Assembly (NCBI GenBank): GCA_028874915.1
Contig: JAPPHA010000081.1
Location: 19,421 to 83,420, forward strand
Direction of reading: 5' to 3'
From: Paracoccaceae bacterium
GTDB taxonomy: Bacteria > Pseudomonadota > Alphaproteobacteria > Rhodobacterales > Rhodobacteraceae
Length of the DNA: 64,000 bases
A program made the translations under genes and the position numbers. Shown piece by piece: positions 28,191-36,024 of this stretch (position 1 is its first letter; the number at the start of each line of letters is the position of its first letter). The notes under the pieces are model-generated. The model was not told the origin of the DNA, did not search any database, and saw nothing but the letters and a program-made list of their open reading frames with translations.

Positions 28191-29354
28191 TCAGAAGAAG
28201 ACCTCCTTCAATGGCAAGCTTGCAGCCCCGATCGCGGCGGTTTCCCCTTGGATCTCGGAGGCGTGAAGCCGTGGCATCTTGCGGTGGATACCGTGCCGTG
28301 GCGTTTCGTAAAACTTGGTTCGTGCCATCAATTCCTTGGCAAGTTGGCGCGGAATTTGTCCGCCAAGCACGATAACTTCGGGATCGACAACGGCGCTCAA
28401 CACGTTGATCACGCGACTATAGTGGGCCGACACGCGGTCGAGCCATTCGGCAACGCCAGGCCAGGCCATGTCGAATCGCTGTGTCAGGTCGTCGATTGTG
28501 CGCACGTCGACACCGCCGGCCTGGAGCGTTTTGAGAAGACTGCGCAGCCTGGGCCGGTCCCCCATCTCCTCAGGGGTAAACATTCCGCTCAACTCGCCGG
28601 CATTTCCGAAGCCGCCACGTGCGAGTTCGCCGTTGAGAATGATCCCACCGCCGAAGCCGTAATTGAACGACAGGTACACGAAGTTGTCGATGCGTCGTCC
28701 CACGCCAAGCATCCGTTCGCACAGCGCACTCGTGTTGGCGCCGTTCTCCGTCCAGACCGGTTTCCCGAACCGGTCAGCAAGCACTGGACCGAGGTGTACC
28801 GCCGACCACTCCGACAGCGGTTCGGGGGCATTGAACCGCGTGCCCTCGACAAGGAAACCGGTTATTGCAAATCCGATTCCGAATACATCTTCCCATCGGA
28901 ATCCGCTTGCCTCCAGAAGGTCACTGATTTCATTCTCGGTGACCCCAATCGCTTCGTCCATGGTCAATGCGTCAATGGACACCGAACGGGATGTGAAACC
29001 TCCCGAGAAATCCATCACGCATATGCCCGCGCTATCCGTGTTGATCGAGACGCCAACCGAACACGCGAAGCGCGGATTGAGATGAAGCCGGGGACTGGGT
29101 TTGCCCTTGTTCGCGGGCGGCACCAATTCACCCAGCAGGACCATTCCTCGTTCTTCCAGTTGGGTGACGATGCGATGAATCGACTGTTGTGCAAGATTCA
29201 ACCGGGTTCTGAATGCCGCGCGCGACCTCCCCGGAGTTCGCCAGACTTCGGCAAGGACCTGCCTCTCGTTGTTGGACACAACCCGAGAATCACCGTTCCC
29301 GCGCAAGTAAAGGGATTCGATACGAGAAAGCGGATCATAAGGATGCGAATTCAT
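28191..29354 (-). CDS. ROK-family transcriptional repressor
   Basis: A 387-residue regulator of the ROK group (NagC, Mlc, XylR types). The N-terminal 90 residues form a winged helix (NNERQVLAEVWRTPGRSRA, then NLAQQSIHRIVTQLEERG). The rest is the sugar-kinase-like ROK domain, including GIGFAITGFLVEGTRF and YLSFNYGFGGGIILNGELA. The zinc-binding Cys cluster present in many ROK proteins is not seen. It is divergent from the Ugp-type transporter operon and separated by a 147-bp region with a perfect palindrome, so it most likely represses that operon and itself, released by a sugar or sugar phosphate. Confidence 0.87.
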   Translation of the reverse strand: MNSHPYDPLSRIESLYLRGNGDSRVVSNNERQVLAEVWRTPGRSRAAFRTRLNLAQQSIHRIVTQLEERGMVLLGELVPPANKGKPSPRLHLNPRFACSVGVSINTDSAGICVMDFSGGFTSRSVSIDALTMDEAIGVTENEISDLLEASGFRWEDVFGIGFAITGFLVEGTRFNAPEPLSEWSAVHLGPVLADRFGKPVWTENGANTSALCERMLGVGRRIDNFVYLSFNYGFGGGIILNGELARGGFGNAGELSGMFTPEEMGDRPRLRSLLKTLQAGGVDVRTIDDLTQRFDMAWPGVAEWLDRVSAHYSRVINVLSAVVDPEVIVLGGQIPRQLAKELMARTKFYETPRHGIHRKMPRLHASEIQGETAAIGAASLPLKEVFF

Positions 29355-29423
29355 GGCTGAACCCTATCCGAAACGGAACAAAACGGAACGGGTCAACTCC
29401 GAAAAGTGTTCCGAAATTTTTTC

Positions 29424-29453
29424 GAGACATTATTACACTTTATGTGTAATAAT
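29424..29453 (+). promoter_or_regulatory. Putative promoter of the Ugp-type operon
   Basis: GAGACA at 29424-29429 and AATAAT at 29448-29453, separated by 18 bp, match sigma-70 -35/-10 boxes at 4 of 6 and 5 of 6 positions. The -10 box and spacer are covered by a palindrome, as expected for a repressed promoter. Transcript start not established. Confidence 0.4.
29429..29453. promoter_or_regulatory. Perfect palindrome, probable ROK-repressor operator
   Basis: ATTATTACAC at 29429-29438 and GTGTAATAAT at 29444-29453 form 10-bp inverted arms around TTTAT, in an A+T-rich patch between the divergent ROK gene and the transporter operon. Operators of NagC/Mlc-type proteins are A+T-rich inverted repeats of similar size. 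A looser inverted pair, CGGAAC near 29380 and GTTCCG near 29408-29413, lies beside it. Confidence 0.55.
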
Positions 29454-29501
29454 GGGATTCGGACATGTGGTCCATTGTTTACGAAACCCTAGGAGGCTCC
29501 C

Positions 29502-30800
29502 ATGAAAATCAGTTTTCTTGCCGCGCTCGCGCTCGCCCTGGGCGCCGCGGTCCCGGCGGCAAACGCCGCCGAAATCGAGTTTTGGTATGGAAATACCGGC
29601 CGAGTCGAAGAAGCCATCCAAAACGCCTGCGAGGCATTCAATGCCGCTGAGGACACCCACAGCATCACATGTGTCGGTCATGGTGGCTACGAAGCAGGCA
29701 TGCAGAAAGCCATTGCCGCTTACCGAACCGGTGAGCACCCGGTGCTCATCCAGTTCTTCGACGCAGGAACGCTGGACCTGATGCTGTCGGGCGCCGTCCT
29801 GTCGGTCGAGGCGATCATGCCGGAAGTGGCATGGGACGACTATATTGGCGGCGCGCGGTCTTACTACGAGACCTCGACCGGCGAGCTTTACTCTCAGCCC
29901 TATAACGGTTCGACCATGATCTTCTACGCGAACATGGAGATGCTCGGCGAAGTGGGCGTCACAGACATCCCGGAGACCTACAAGGGCGTCGTGGAAGTTG
30001 CGCGCAGGCTGAAAGACAATGGTCACGCCTGCCCGGTACTGCAACGCGTGCATCCCTGGTTCTCGCTCGAGCAGTTCTCGGCCCGTCACGGCGAAGCAAT
30101 CGCTTCGAACAACAACGGTTATGGTGGATTGGACGCCGAGTACACGTTCAACACCGGTCTCGTCGCGGAGCATCTGGTCAATATCGCCGCTTGGCGGGAA
30201 GAGGGACTGTTTCGCCTTCCCGCCGACACACCGGCTGGCAGAAATGGATTCAATGCTGGCGAATGCGCAATGCTTGAAACTTCGTCTGCCGCATATGGTG
30301 GCGCCCTGGCCGCTCTCGGCGACGCCGTCGGCATCGGCTTCGCCCCGATATACGAAGGGTATGAGCGTCGCAACACGCTGATAGGCGGGGCTTCGATCTG
30401 GGTCATGAAGGACCACGAAGATGCCAGCTACGACGCAGCCCGTGCGTTCCTGAACTTCGTCCGGGAGCATGACCAGCAGATCGCGTTCACCCGGCACACC
30501 GGCTATGTGCCGGTGACCAACGCAGCCCTGGAAACCCTCAAGGCCAGCGATATGGCCGACGAACCCGAATTCGCGACCGCCGACATCGGCGTGGCTTCAC
30601 TCAACATGCCGGGCGACGCCAACAGCCGTGGCATTCGCCTCGGGTTCTACGTCCAGTTCCGTGACGTCTTCATCCAGGAGGTGACCATGGCATTGAATGG
30701 CGAGCAGGAAATCCAGGCTGCGCTGGACAATGCCGCGGCCCGTGGGAACGAACTTCTACGCCGCTTCGAGCAGACCTATCAGGGGGTCGAACTTCCCTGA
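29502..30800 (+). CDS. ugpB: Ugp-type ABC transporter, periplasmic substrate-binding protein
   Basis: Binding protein of a carbohydrate-uptake-1 ABC importer resembling UgpB, the sn-glycerol-3-phosphate/glycerophosphodiester binder (432 residues). The signal peptide MKISFLAALALALGAAVPAA is cleaved near ANAAEIE. UgpB-like stretches include EIEFWYGNTGRVEEAIQ, QFFDAGTLDLMLSGAV and QPYNGSTMIFYANMEML. A strong AGGAGG at 29491-29496 lies 5 nt before the ATG. It leads an operon of two permeases, an ATPase, a 2H phosphoesterase-like gene and a phosphatase gene. A glycerophosphoryl- or sugar-phosphodiester ligand is inferred from this context. Confidence 0.88.
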   Translation: MKISFLAALALALGAAVPAANAAEIEFWYGNTGRVEEAIQNACEAFNAAEDTHSITCVGHGGYEAGMQKAIAAYRTGEHPVLIQFFDAGTLDLMLSGAVLSVEAIMPEVAWDDYIGGARSYYETSTGELYSQPYNGSTMIFYANMEMLGEVGVTDIPETYKGVVEVARRLKDNGHACPVLQRVHPWFSLEQFSARHGEAIASNNNGYGGLDAEYTFNTGLVAEHLVNIAAWREEGLFRLPADTPAGRNGFNAGECAMLETSSAAYGGALAALGDAVGIGFAPIYEGYERRNTLIGGASIWVMKDHEDASYDAARAFLNFVREHDQQIAFTRHTGYVPVTNAALETLKASDMADEPEFATADIGVASLNMPGDANSRGIRLGFYVQFRDVFIQEVTMALNGEQEIQAALDNAAARGNELLRRFEQTYQGVELP

Positions 30801-30854
30801 TGGACAAAAGGCGTACCGGCGGGCATGGTCCGCCGGTACTGTAAGGCAGGCAAG

Positions 30855-31736
30855 ATGCGACAGGGCTTCTATGTCGGGCGCGTGACCTATGCAATGCTCG
30901 TCGCGCCAATCCTGGTATTGATATTCCTGTTCTTCTACGTCCCCGTAGGTCTCGCCTTCTTCTGGTCGTTCTTCCTTGAGCGTCCCTTCGGGGGAGGCTC
31001 GCAATTCGTGGGAATGCAGAACTTTTCGCGGGTGTTGTCCGACCCTGTGTATTGGGAGGCCCTGCGGCGCACGGTCGTGTTCATGATCATCGCGCCGGGG
31101 CTCGCGATCGGTATTTCGCTCGTCCTCGCCCTTGCTGCCGATCGTGGATTGCGCCTGTCTCAAGCCGCGCGCAACATCGTCATCTGGCCCAAGGCCGTGG
31201 CAGGCGCCTCGATCGGCGTAGTTTTCGTGTTCATTTTCAACCCGTTCCTGGGGATCTTCTCGCCAATCAATGATCTGTTTCCCGGGCTCTGGAACCCACG
31301 GATCGATGGGAACGATGCCTTTGCGACGATCGTGGTGGCGCAGGTCTGGAACGGAATTCCCTTCAATTTCGTCATTCTGTTGTCCGGGCTGCAGGCCATC
31401 CCCGATATGCTGGTCAAGTCGGCGGCGATGGACGGGGCAGGGTCCTGGCGGAGAATCCTCGACATTCAATTGCCGCTCCTGACCCCCCAGCTATTCCTGA
31501 CTTTCGTGCTGGAATTCGTGGGTACGGTGGTCGAAGCCTTCGGGCTGATCGACACGATGACCCAGGGCGGACCGGGTGAGGCGACAACGCTCCTGATCTA
31601 CAAGATCTACGTCGATGGCTTCAAAGCCTATGACCTGTCCGGTGCCGCCACACAGACGGTCTTGCTCATGATTTTCGTGATCGTCATGGTTCTCCTCCAG
31701 TTTCGGCTCGAGAAACACGTCAAGTACGAGCGGTAG
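30855..31736 (+). CDS. ugpA: Ugp-type ABC transporter, permease A
   Basis: First inner-membrane permease of the sugar-phosphate-type importer (293 residues, six hydrophobic segments). The EAA loop appears as KSAAMDGAGSWRRILDIQLP near residues 195-215. The frame opens with ATG 30825, but the ATG at 30855 has AAGGCAGG in front and places the first membrane helix correctly. It lies 54 bp after the binding-protein gene and 5 bp before the second permease. Confidence 0.9.
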   Translation: MRQGFYVGRVTYAMLVAPILVLIFLFFYVPVGLAFFWSFFLERPFGGGSQFVGMQNFSRVLSDPVYWEALRRTVVFMIIAPGLAIGISLVLALAADRGLRLSQAARNIVIWPKAVAGASIGVVFVFIFNPFLGIFSPINDLFPGLWNPRIDGNDAFATIVVAQVWNGIPFNFVILLSGLQAIPDMLVKSAAMDGAGSWRRILDIQLPLLTPQLFLTFVLEFVGTVVEAFGLIDTMTQGGPGEATTLLIYKIYVDGFKAYDLSGAATQTVLLMIFVIVMVLLQFRLEKHVKYER

Positions 31737-31741
31737 CGGAC

Positions 31742-32665
31742 GTGATCGAGAAGGCCACCGGAATTGATCGCACCGCGACCGTAATTCTCCTCCTGGGGAT
31801 GGCCTTTGTCCTTGCTCCACTCGTCATCGCGTTCGTTACGGCGACACAGTCTTATCAGCAATTCGTCCAGGCAGGCGGGATCCGGTTCCGGATTAGCGGG
31901 CATTTTCTTGACAACATCCGGCTGATCATCACCGAAACCCAACTGCCGAGGCAGTTATGGAACTCCTTCGTGATTTCGCTGCTCGTGGCCGCGATCAAAT
32001 GCGCCTTTGCCTTCACCGCGACATTCGCACTGGTTTTCTTCGAAAACCGGATGAACCGGGTTATCTTTGCGGTGACGATCGCCACGGTGATGCTTCCGCT
32101 GGAACTGGTTGTCATCACGACCTACCAGATCGTCGCCAATGTCCTCATGCCTGTGAACTGGATCGTAAAGGCGACGGGAATCGACTGGCTTGCCGACAGA
32201 ATCGCGGGCGTTCGCGTTCCGGAGCTGCGCCTGAATCTGCTCGACACGTATATCGGTATCGCCGCGCCAATCGCGACTTCCTGCACGTCTGTCTTCATCT
32301 ACCGACAGTTCTTCCTGACACTGCCACGCGATCTGCCAAGGGCTGCGGCAATGGACGGAGCCGGTCCACTCCGCTTCATGGTCGACATCCTGTTGCCGCT
32401 GTCCTGGACGCCACTGATCGCCACCTTCATGTTCTGGTTCATCGGTGGTTGGACATCCTACCTGTGGCCCCTGATCGCGGCTTCAACTCCCGACGCGCAA
32501 CCTGCGGTCGTGGGCCTTGCAAAGCTGGCCACGACGGATCCCGAGCGGATCCCCGAAGTACCAATGCTCATGACCGGGGCGTTGTTTGTCTCCATCATTC
32601 CCGTCACCCTGATCGCCGTCATGCAGCGCCAGATTGTGCGGGGCATGAACCTTTCGGAGAAATGA
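31742..32665 (+). CDS. ugpE: Ugp-type ABC transporter, permease E
   Basis: Second permease of the importer (307 residues, GTG start at 31742). Hydrophobic helices span the length; the EAA loop reads RAAAMDGAGPLRFMVDILLP near residues 200-219. TFMFWFIGGWTSYLWPLIA in the next segment is typical of UgpE/MalG-type permeases. Heterodimer with the preceding permease; followed by the ATPase gene after 4 bp. Confidence 0.9.
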   Translation: MIEKATGIDRTATVILLLGMAFVLAPLVIAFVTATQSYQQFVQAGGIRFRISGHFLDNIRLIITETQLPRQLWNSFVISLLVAAIKCAFAFTATFALVFFENRMNRVIFAVTIATVMLPLELVVITTYQIVANVLMPVNWIVKATGIDWLADRIAGVRVPELRLNLLDTYIGIAAPIATSCTSVFIYRQFFLTLPRDLPRAAAMDGAGPLRFMVDILLPLSWTPLIATFMFWFIGGWTSYLWPLIAASTPDAQPAVVGLAKLATTDPERIPEVPMLMTGALFVSIIPVTLIAVMQRQIVRGMNLSEK

Positions 32666-32669
32666 TCCT

Positions 32670-33716
32670 TTGACCGCCAATGCAATCCGCCTTGATTGCG
32701 TGAAGAAGAGCTTCGGCATGACCGAGGTCATCCCCGAATTGACAGCCGAATTTGCCGCCAGCGAGTTCACGGTGATCCTTGGACCGTCCGGCTGTGGCAA
32801 ATCCACGTTGCTCAACATGATCGCAGGGCTGGAACGGGTGAGCGGGGGGAGGATCTTCATCGGAGAGAAGGAAGTGCAGGACGTGGAACCCAAGGACCGG
32901 GGTTGCGCCATGGTGTTCCAGAATTATGCCCTCTACCCGCATATGAGCGTGGCCGGCAATATCGGCTATTCGCTGAAAGTCGCGCGAGTTCCCAGACCCG
33001 ATCGCGAACGCAGGGTGCGCGTAGCGGCGGAATTTGTCGGACTTTCAGGGTTTCTGGAACGGAGGCCGTCGGAACTCTCCGGCGGCCAGCGCCAGCGTGT
33101 CGCCATTGCTCGCGCCATCGTGCGCGAGCCGCAGGTGCTCCTGTTCGACGAACCGCTTTCGAACCTTGACGCACAACTTCGCCACGACATGCGCATGGAG
33201 TTGAGCGAGCTTCACATGCGCATCGGTGCAACGACCGTGTTCGTCACCCATGACCAGGTTGAGGCCATGACCTTGGCAGACCGGGTTCTGATCCTGAACA
33301 ACGGGCGGGTCGAGCAGTTCGCCTCGCCGCATGAGATATACCACAGGCCGGCGACAACCTTCGTTGCCGGCTTTATCGGCACGCCTGCGATGAACCTGAT
33401 CAAGGTCATCGGAGATGGCAGGCACTTGCGGCTGGCCGACGGTACGGAGATTGCGCCCCACGGGCGAACCGGCCCGGTGGTTCTCGGCATCCGTCCGGAA
33501 AAAATCGGGATCGGTGAAGGCGTGATTGCCTCCGAGGTGATCTATCGCGAGGATCTCGGGTCGCACACCTCTTTCGTGGTGCGTCTCAATGGCGAACAGG
33601 AAGTCAACGTTGCCACACCCATCGGGACGGAACTGGCGGGTCTCGATCAACTCTATCTCACGTTCCCCGAGAAAGACCTCCACCTGTTTGATTCTGCGAA
33701 TGGTCAGCGGTTGTGA
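32670..33716 (+). CDS. ugpC: Ugp-type ABC transporter, ATP-binding protein
   Basis: ATPase of the importer, MalK/UgpC type (348 residues, TTG start). Walker A is GPSGCGKST, the Q-loop is MVFQNYALYPHM, the signature is [15 protein letters not shown], Walker B is LLFDEPLSNLD and the switch is FVTHDQVEAMT. The C-terminal 110 residues form the extra OB-like regulatory domain (LGIRPEKIGIG). The stop codon overlaps the GTG start of the next gene, so the phosphoesterase-like protein is translated with the transporter. Confidence 0.92.
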   Translation: MTANAIRLDCVKKSFGMTEVIPELTAEFAASEFTVILGPSGCGKSTLLNMIAGLERVSGGRIFIGEKEVQDVEPKDRGCAMVFQNYALYPHMSVAGNIGYSLKVARVPRPDRERRVRVAAEFVGLSGFLERRPSELSGGQRQRVAIARAIVREPQVLLFDEPLSNLDAQLRHDMRMELSELHMRIGATTVFVTHDQVEAMTLADRVLILNNGRVEQFASPHEIYHRPATTFVAGFIGTPAMNLIKVIGDGRHLRLADGTEIAPHGRTGPVVLGIRPEKIGIGEGVIASEVIYREDLGSHTSFVVRLNGEQEVNVATPIGTELAGLDQLYLTFPEKDLHLFDSANGQRL

Positions 33717-34462
33717 ATGACGAGGAAAAGATGGTTCCGAAGCGCCCCAATGAAATCAACTATCTCACCGGCCGTTTGTCGGATGCTCCGCGCCCGCCTT
33801 GGGTCTCTCGTGAGGGCCGTGGCGGGAAATTCACGACCGATGGACGCGTGCAGATTTGGCCCGGAAACACTTTCATTTGCCATGTTGATCGCAACTCGCA
33901 GGCGTTTGAGGCCCTTTGTGCGCTTCAGGCGGAGTTGAAGACGAGTTCATTTCAGAAGTTCTTCACTTTCCTTCCGCCCGAGAGCTTTCACATGACCGTG
34001 TTCCAGGGTGTCTCGCCCATTGCCAAACCAGGCTCAAGATGGCCCGCCGGTCTGGCTCAAGGTTTTTCGCGTGACGAAGTAACCAATGCCTTGATTGGCC
34101 GTGTCGACGGGATCGCGCTGCCCCAGCGGCACCGAATGCGCGTTGCCGGGCTCTTCGGGGGATGCAGCCTGACCATGGAGGGTGCCACCGAAGACGACGA
34201 GAAATCCCTGCGCGAAACCCGGATCGCTCTTCGGGATGCAACCGGGATAGATTTCGCCGATTTTGACGACTACGTGTTTCACATCACGTTGGCCTATTTG
34301 CTCGAGTGGGTGCCGGAGGCGACCGCCCAGGGGATCGCAGCATTGGGTGCGGAATTGATGAAAAAATACAAAGATAAGATTGGTCCAGTTGATCTTGGTC
34401 CCGTCGAGTTCTGCAATTTTGACAACATGCATCACTTTGAGCCGGTAAAGCTCATGAGATAA
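33713..34462 (+). CDS. 2H phosphoesterase-fold protein (DUF1868-like)
   Basis: A 249-residue soluble protein with two His-x-Thr motifs, FHMTVF (His93, Thr95) and FHITLAY (His190, Thr192), the paired catalytic motifs of the 2H phosphoesterase/ligase superfamily, which hydrolyse cyclic or linear phosphodiesters. The N-terminal segment with YLTGRLSDAPRPPW and RGGKF resembles proteins catalogued as DUF1868; this is from memory. The GTG at 33713 overlaps the ATPase stop codon; an ATG at 33731 is an alternative. Sitting between a Ugp-type importer and a phosphatase, it may cleave an imported phosphodiester. That function is inferred. Confidence 0.78.
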   Translation: MNDEEKMVPKRPNEINYLTGRLSDAPRPPWVSREGRGGKFTTDGRVQIWPGNTFICHVDRNSQAFEALCALQAELKTSSFQKFFTFLPPESFHMTVFQGVSPIAKPGSRWPAGLAQGFSRDEVTNALIGRVDGIALPQRHRMRVAGLFGGCSLTMEGATEDDEKSLRETRIALRDATGIDFADFDDYVFHITLAYLLEWVPEATAQGIAALGAELMKKYKDKIGPVDLGPVEFCNFDNMHHFEPVKLMR

Positions 34463-34492
34463 GGATGTCGGAATGATCCGGGAATTGCCGCC

Positions 34493-35323
34493 ATGCCGCT
34501 GACGGAAAGTATTGTCGATGGATTGATCCAGGCTGTGCGTCTTGCGGCCCGTACGGAGATCATGCCCCGATTTCGCAACACGGCCGGTGACGAGATCAAG
34601 TCGAAATCCGGGCCCGATGATCTTGTGACCATTGCCGACTGCGCCGCAGAGCGCGTCATTTCGGAGGCGTCCGAAAGGCTGCTGCCGGGGGCGTTGATCG
34701 TCGGTGAAGAGGCAATTGAAGAAGACGCGGGCATTTTGGACGCACTTCCAAAGGCAAAACTCGCAGTGATCATCGACCCGATCGACGGTACATGGAATTT
34801 TGCGAATGGACTGCCGCTCTTCGGCGTCATTCTGGCCGTTGTCGAAGACGATGAGACGACATTCGGGCTCCTTTACGACCCGATTTCGGACGCGTGGATT
34901 CGGGCAGGCTCCGGAAAGGGTGCATTCTATTGTTCCTCCAACGGCACAAGGCGCAGGCTCTCCATAAACACGGCGGGCAACGGCACAATTGGTGTTGTGC
35001 CACTGTTTCTGTTTTCTTCCTCTGTGCGAAAGAGACTGGCGCCCAGGCTCCTGGGGTTCGATCGAGTGATGTCCCTCCGGTGTTCTTGTTTCGAGTATTG
35101 GCTCCTCGCCGAAGGTGCCTGTGACTTCGCCATTGCGGGCCTGATGAAACCTTGGGACCACGCGGCGGGTGAACTTGTCTATCGCGAGGCCGGCGGGTTT
35201 GCTGCAATGCTGCCGGACGGAAAACGCTACCGAGCGAGCAGAACCGTCGGCCACCTCCTGGTTGCACGGAACCCCGAGCGATGGGCTGCACTACGGGAGG
35301 TATTCGCCGAACCGGTCTCGTGA
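34493..35323 (+). CDS. Inositol-monophosphatase-family phosphatase
   Basis: Mg-dependent phosphomonoesterase of the IMPase/FBPase/CysQ fold (276 residues). The metal-binding set is clear: Glu72-Glu73 in IVGEEAIEED, Asp95 and Asp98 in IIDPIDGTWNFA, and the late Asp in MKPWDHAAGELV. Family substrates are inositol phosphates, sugar phosphates or 3'-phosphoadenosine compounds. It closes the Ugp-type operon, 30 bp after the 2H phosphoesterase gene, so the likely order is uptake, diester cleavage, dephosphorylation. The plant-tumour acc locus of Agrobacterium pairs sugar-phosphodiester uptake with an IMPase-like phosphatase in a similar way; that is analogy only. Confidence 0.88.
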   Translation: MPLTESIVDGLIQAVRLAARTEIMPRFRNTAGDEIKSKSGPDDLVTIADCAAERVISEASERLLPGALIVGEEAIEEDAGILDALPKAKLAVIIDPIDGTWNFANGLPLFGVILAVVEDDETTFGLLYDPISDAWIRAGSGKGAFYCSSNGTRRRLSINTAGNGTIGVVPLFLFSSSVRKRLAPRLLGFDRVMSLRCSCFEYWLLAEGACDFAIAGLMKPWDHAAGELVYREAGGFAAMLPDGKRYRASRTVGHLLVARNPERWAALREVFAEPVS

Positions 35324-35407
35324 CATCGCCAGTCAAACCGTTGCAGGTCCCGGAGTCAGGCTCTCCGTCGATCTTGTGAGAACGACAGGCGCACCCGGTG
35401 GGAAGCG

Positions 35408-35806
35408 TCATACCGGGTAGGCATCGCTATCATCGTGATTGTCGCGCCAAACGCGGCCGAGCGGCACGTCCAACCTGCCCGAGGGCGCGGCACCCCTGGG
35501 CTGGTTCAGAGACAGCGACAGGCCCCCGACCGTCGACGGCTGCGGATCCCAGGAAAATGCCGCGTTCGCGCCCCACTCCCGGAGACTCGAAGCCTCATAT
35601 GCCACCAGCGCTCGGCCCTTCACGTCGAGTTGAAGCCCATGTTCCGGAACAGCAAATGCGAGACCGTCGCCCGCGTCCGCCCCGAAGCCGGACTCCGCAT
35701 CGCCGCCAACGTGGTGCAGGCCCAGTCCGAAGGACGGCGTCGGCGACGCCCCGTCCGGGCCGGCGCGCAGTGCGAAGTGCCGCGAGCCCTCTGGCCCGAC
35801 ATGCAT
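35408..35806 (-). pseudogene. Fragment of an outer-membrane autotransporter-like beta-barrel protein
   Basis: A 132-residue minus-strand frame with the alternating, glycine-rich strand pattern of the C-terminal barrel of large alphaproteobacterial surface proteins: FGLGLHHVGGDAESGFGAD, GLQLDVKGRALVAYEASS and PSTVGGLSLSLNQPRGAA. In full-length relatives such strands come as part of a barrel of about 280 residues, with a long passenger before it. Here both the upstream passenger and the final strands are missing, there is no signal peptide, and the end (GRVWRDNHDDSDAYPV) looks out of frame. I read it as a decayed remnant. Confidence 0.55.
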
Positions 35807-36002
35807 TCCTACTGGTCGGGTCCCCCGAATATTGCCGCTCGACGCGGGCCGTTCGGGTCATGCAGCCCCATGATCGGCCGTCATGCCATCTTGGGCCGGT
35901 CCGCTTCCTCCGTCGACTCTGCCCAGTGCTTCGCCGCCCAGACGTCGAGGTCCGCGCGGAGATAGCGCGCGCAGTTTCCGGAGCGGTGGAACGCCGGGCT
36001 CG

Positions 36003-36017
36003 CCCCGTTGACCGGGG
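36003..36017 (-). terminator. Short hairpin downstream of nadE
   Basis: CCCCG at 36003-36007 and CGGGG at 36013-36017 form a stem with a 5-nt loop, 7 nt past the nadE stop codon on the minus strand. Short and without a T-run, so only suggestive. Confidence 0.35.
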
Positions 36018-36024
36018 GCCGGAA

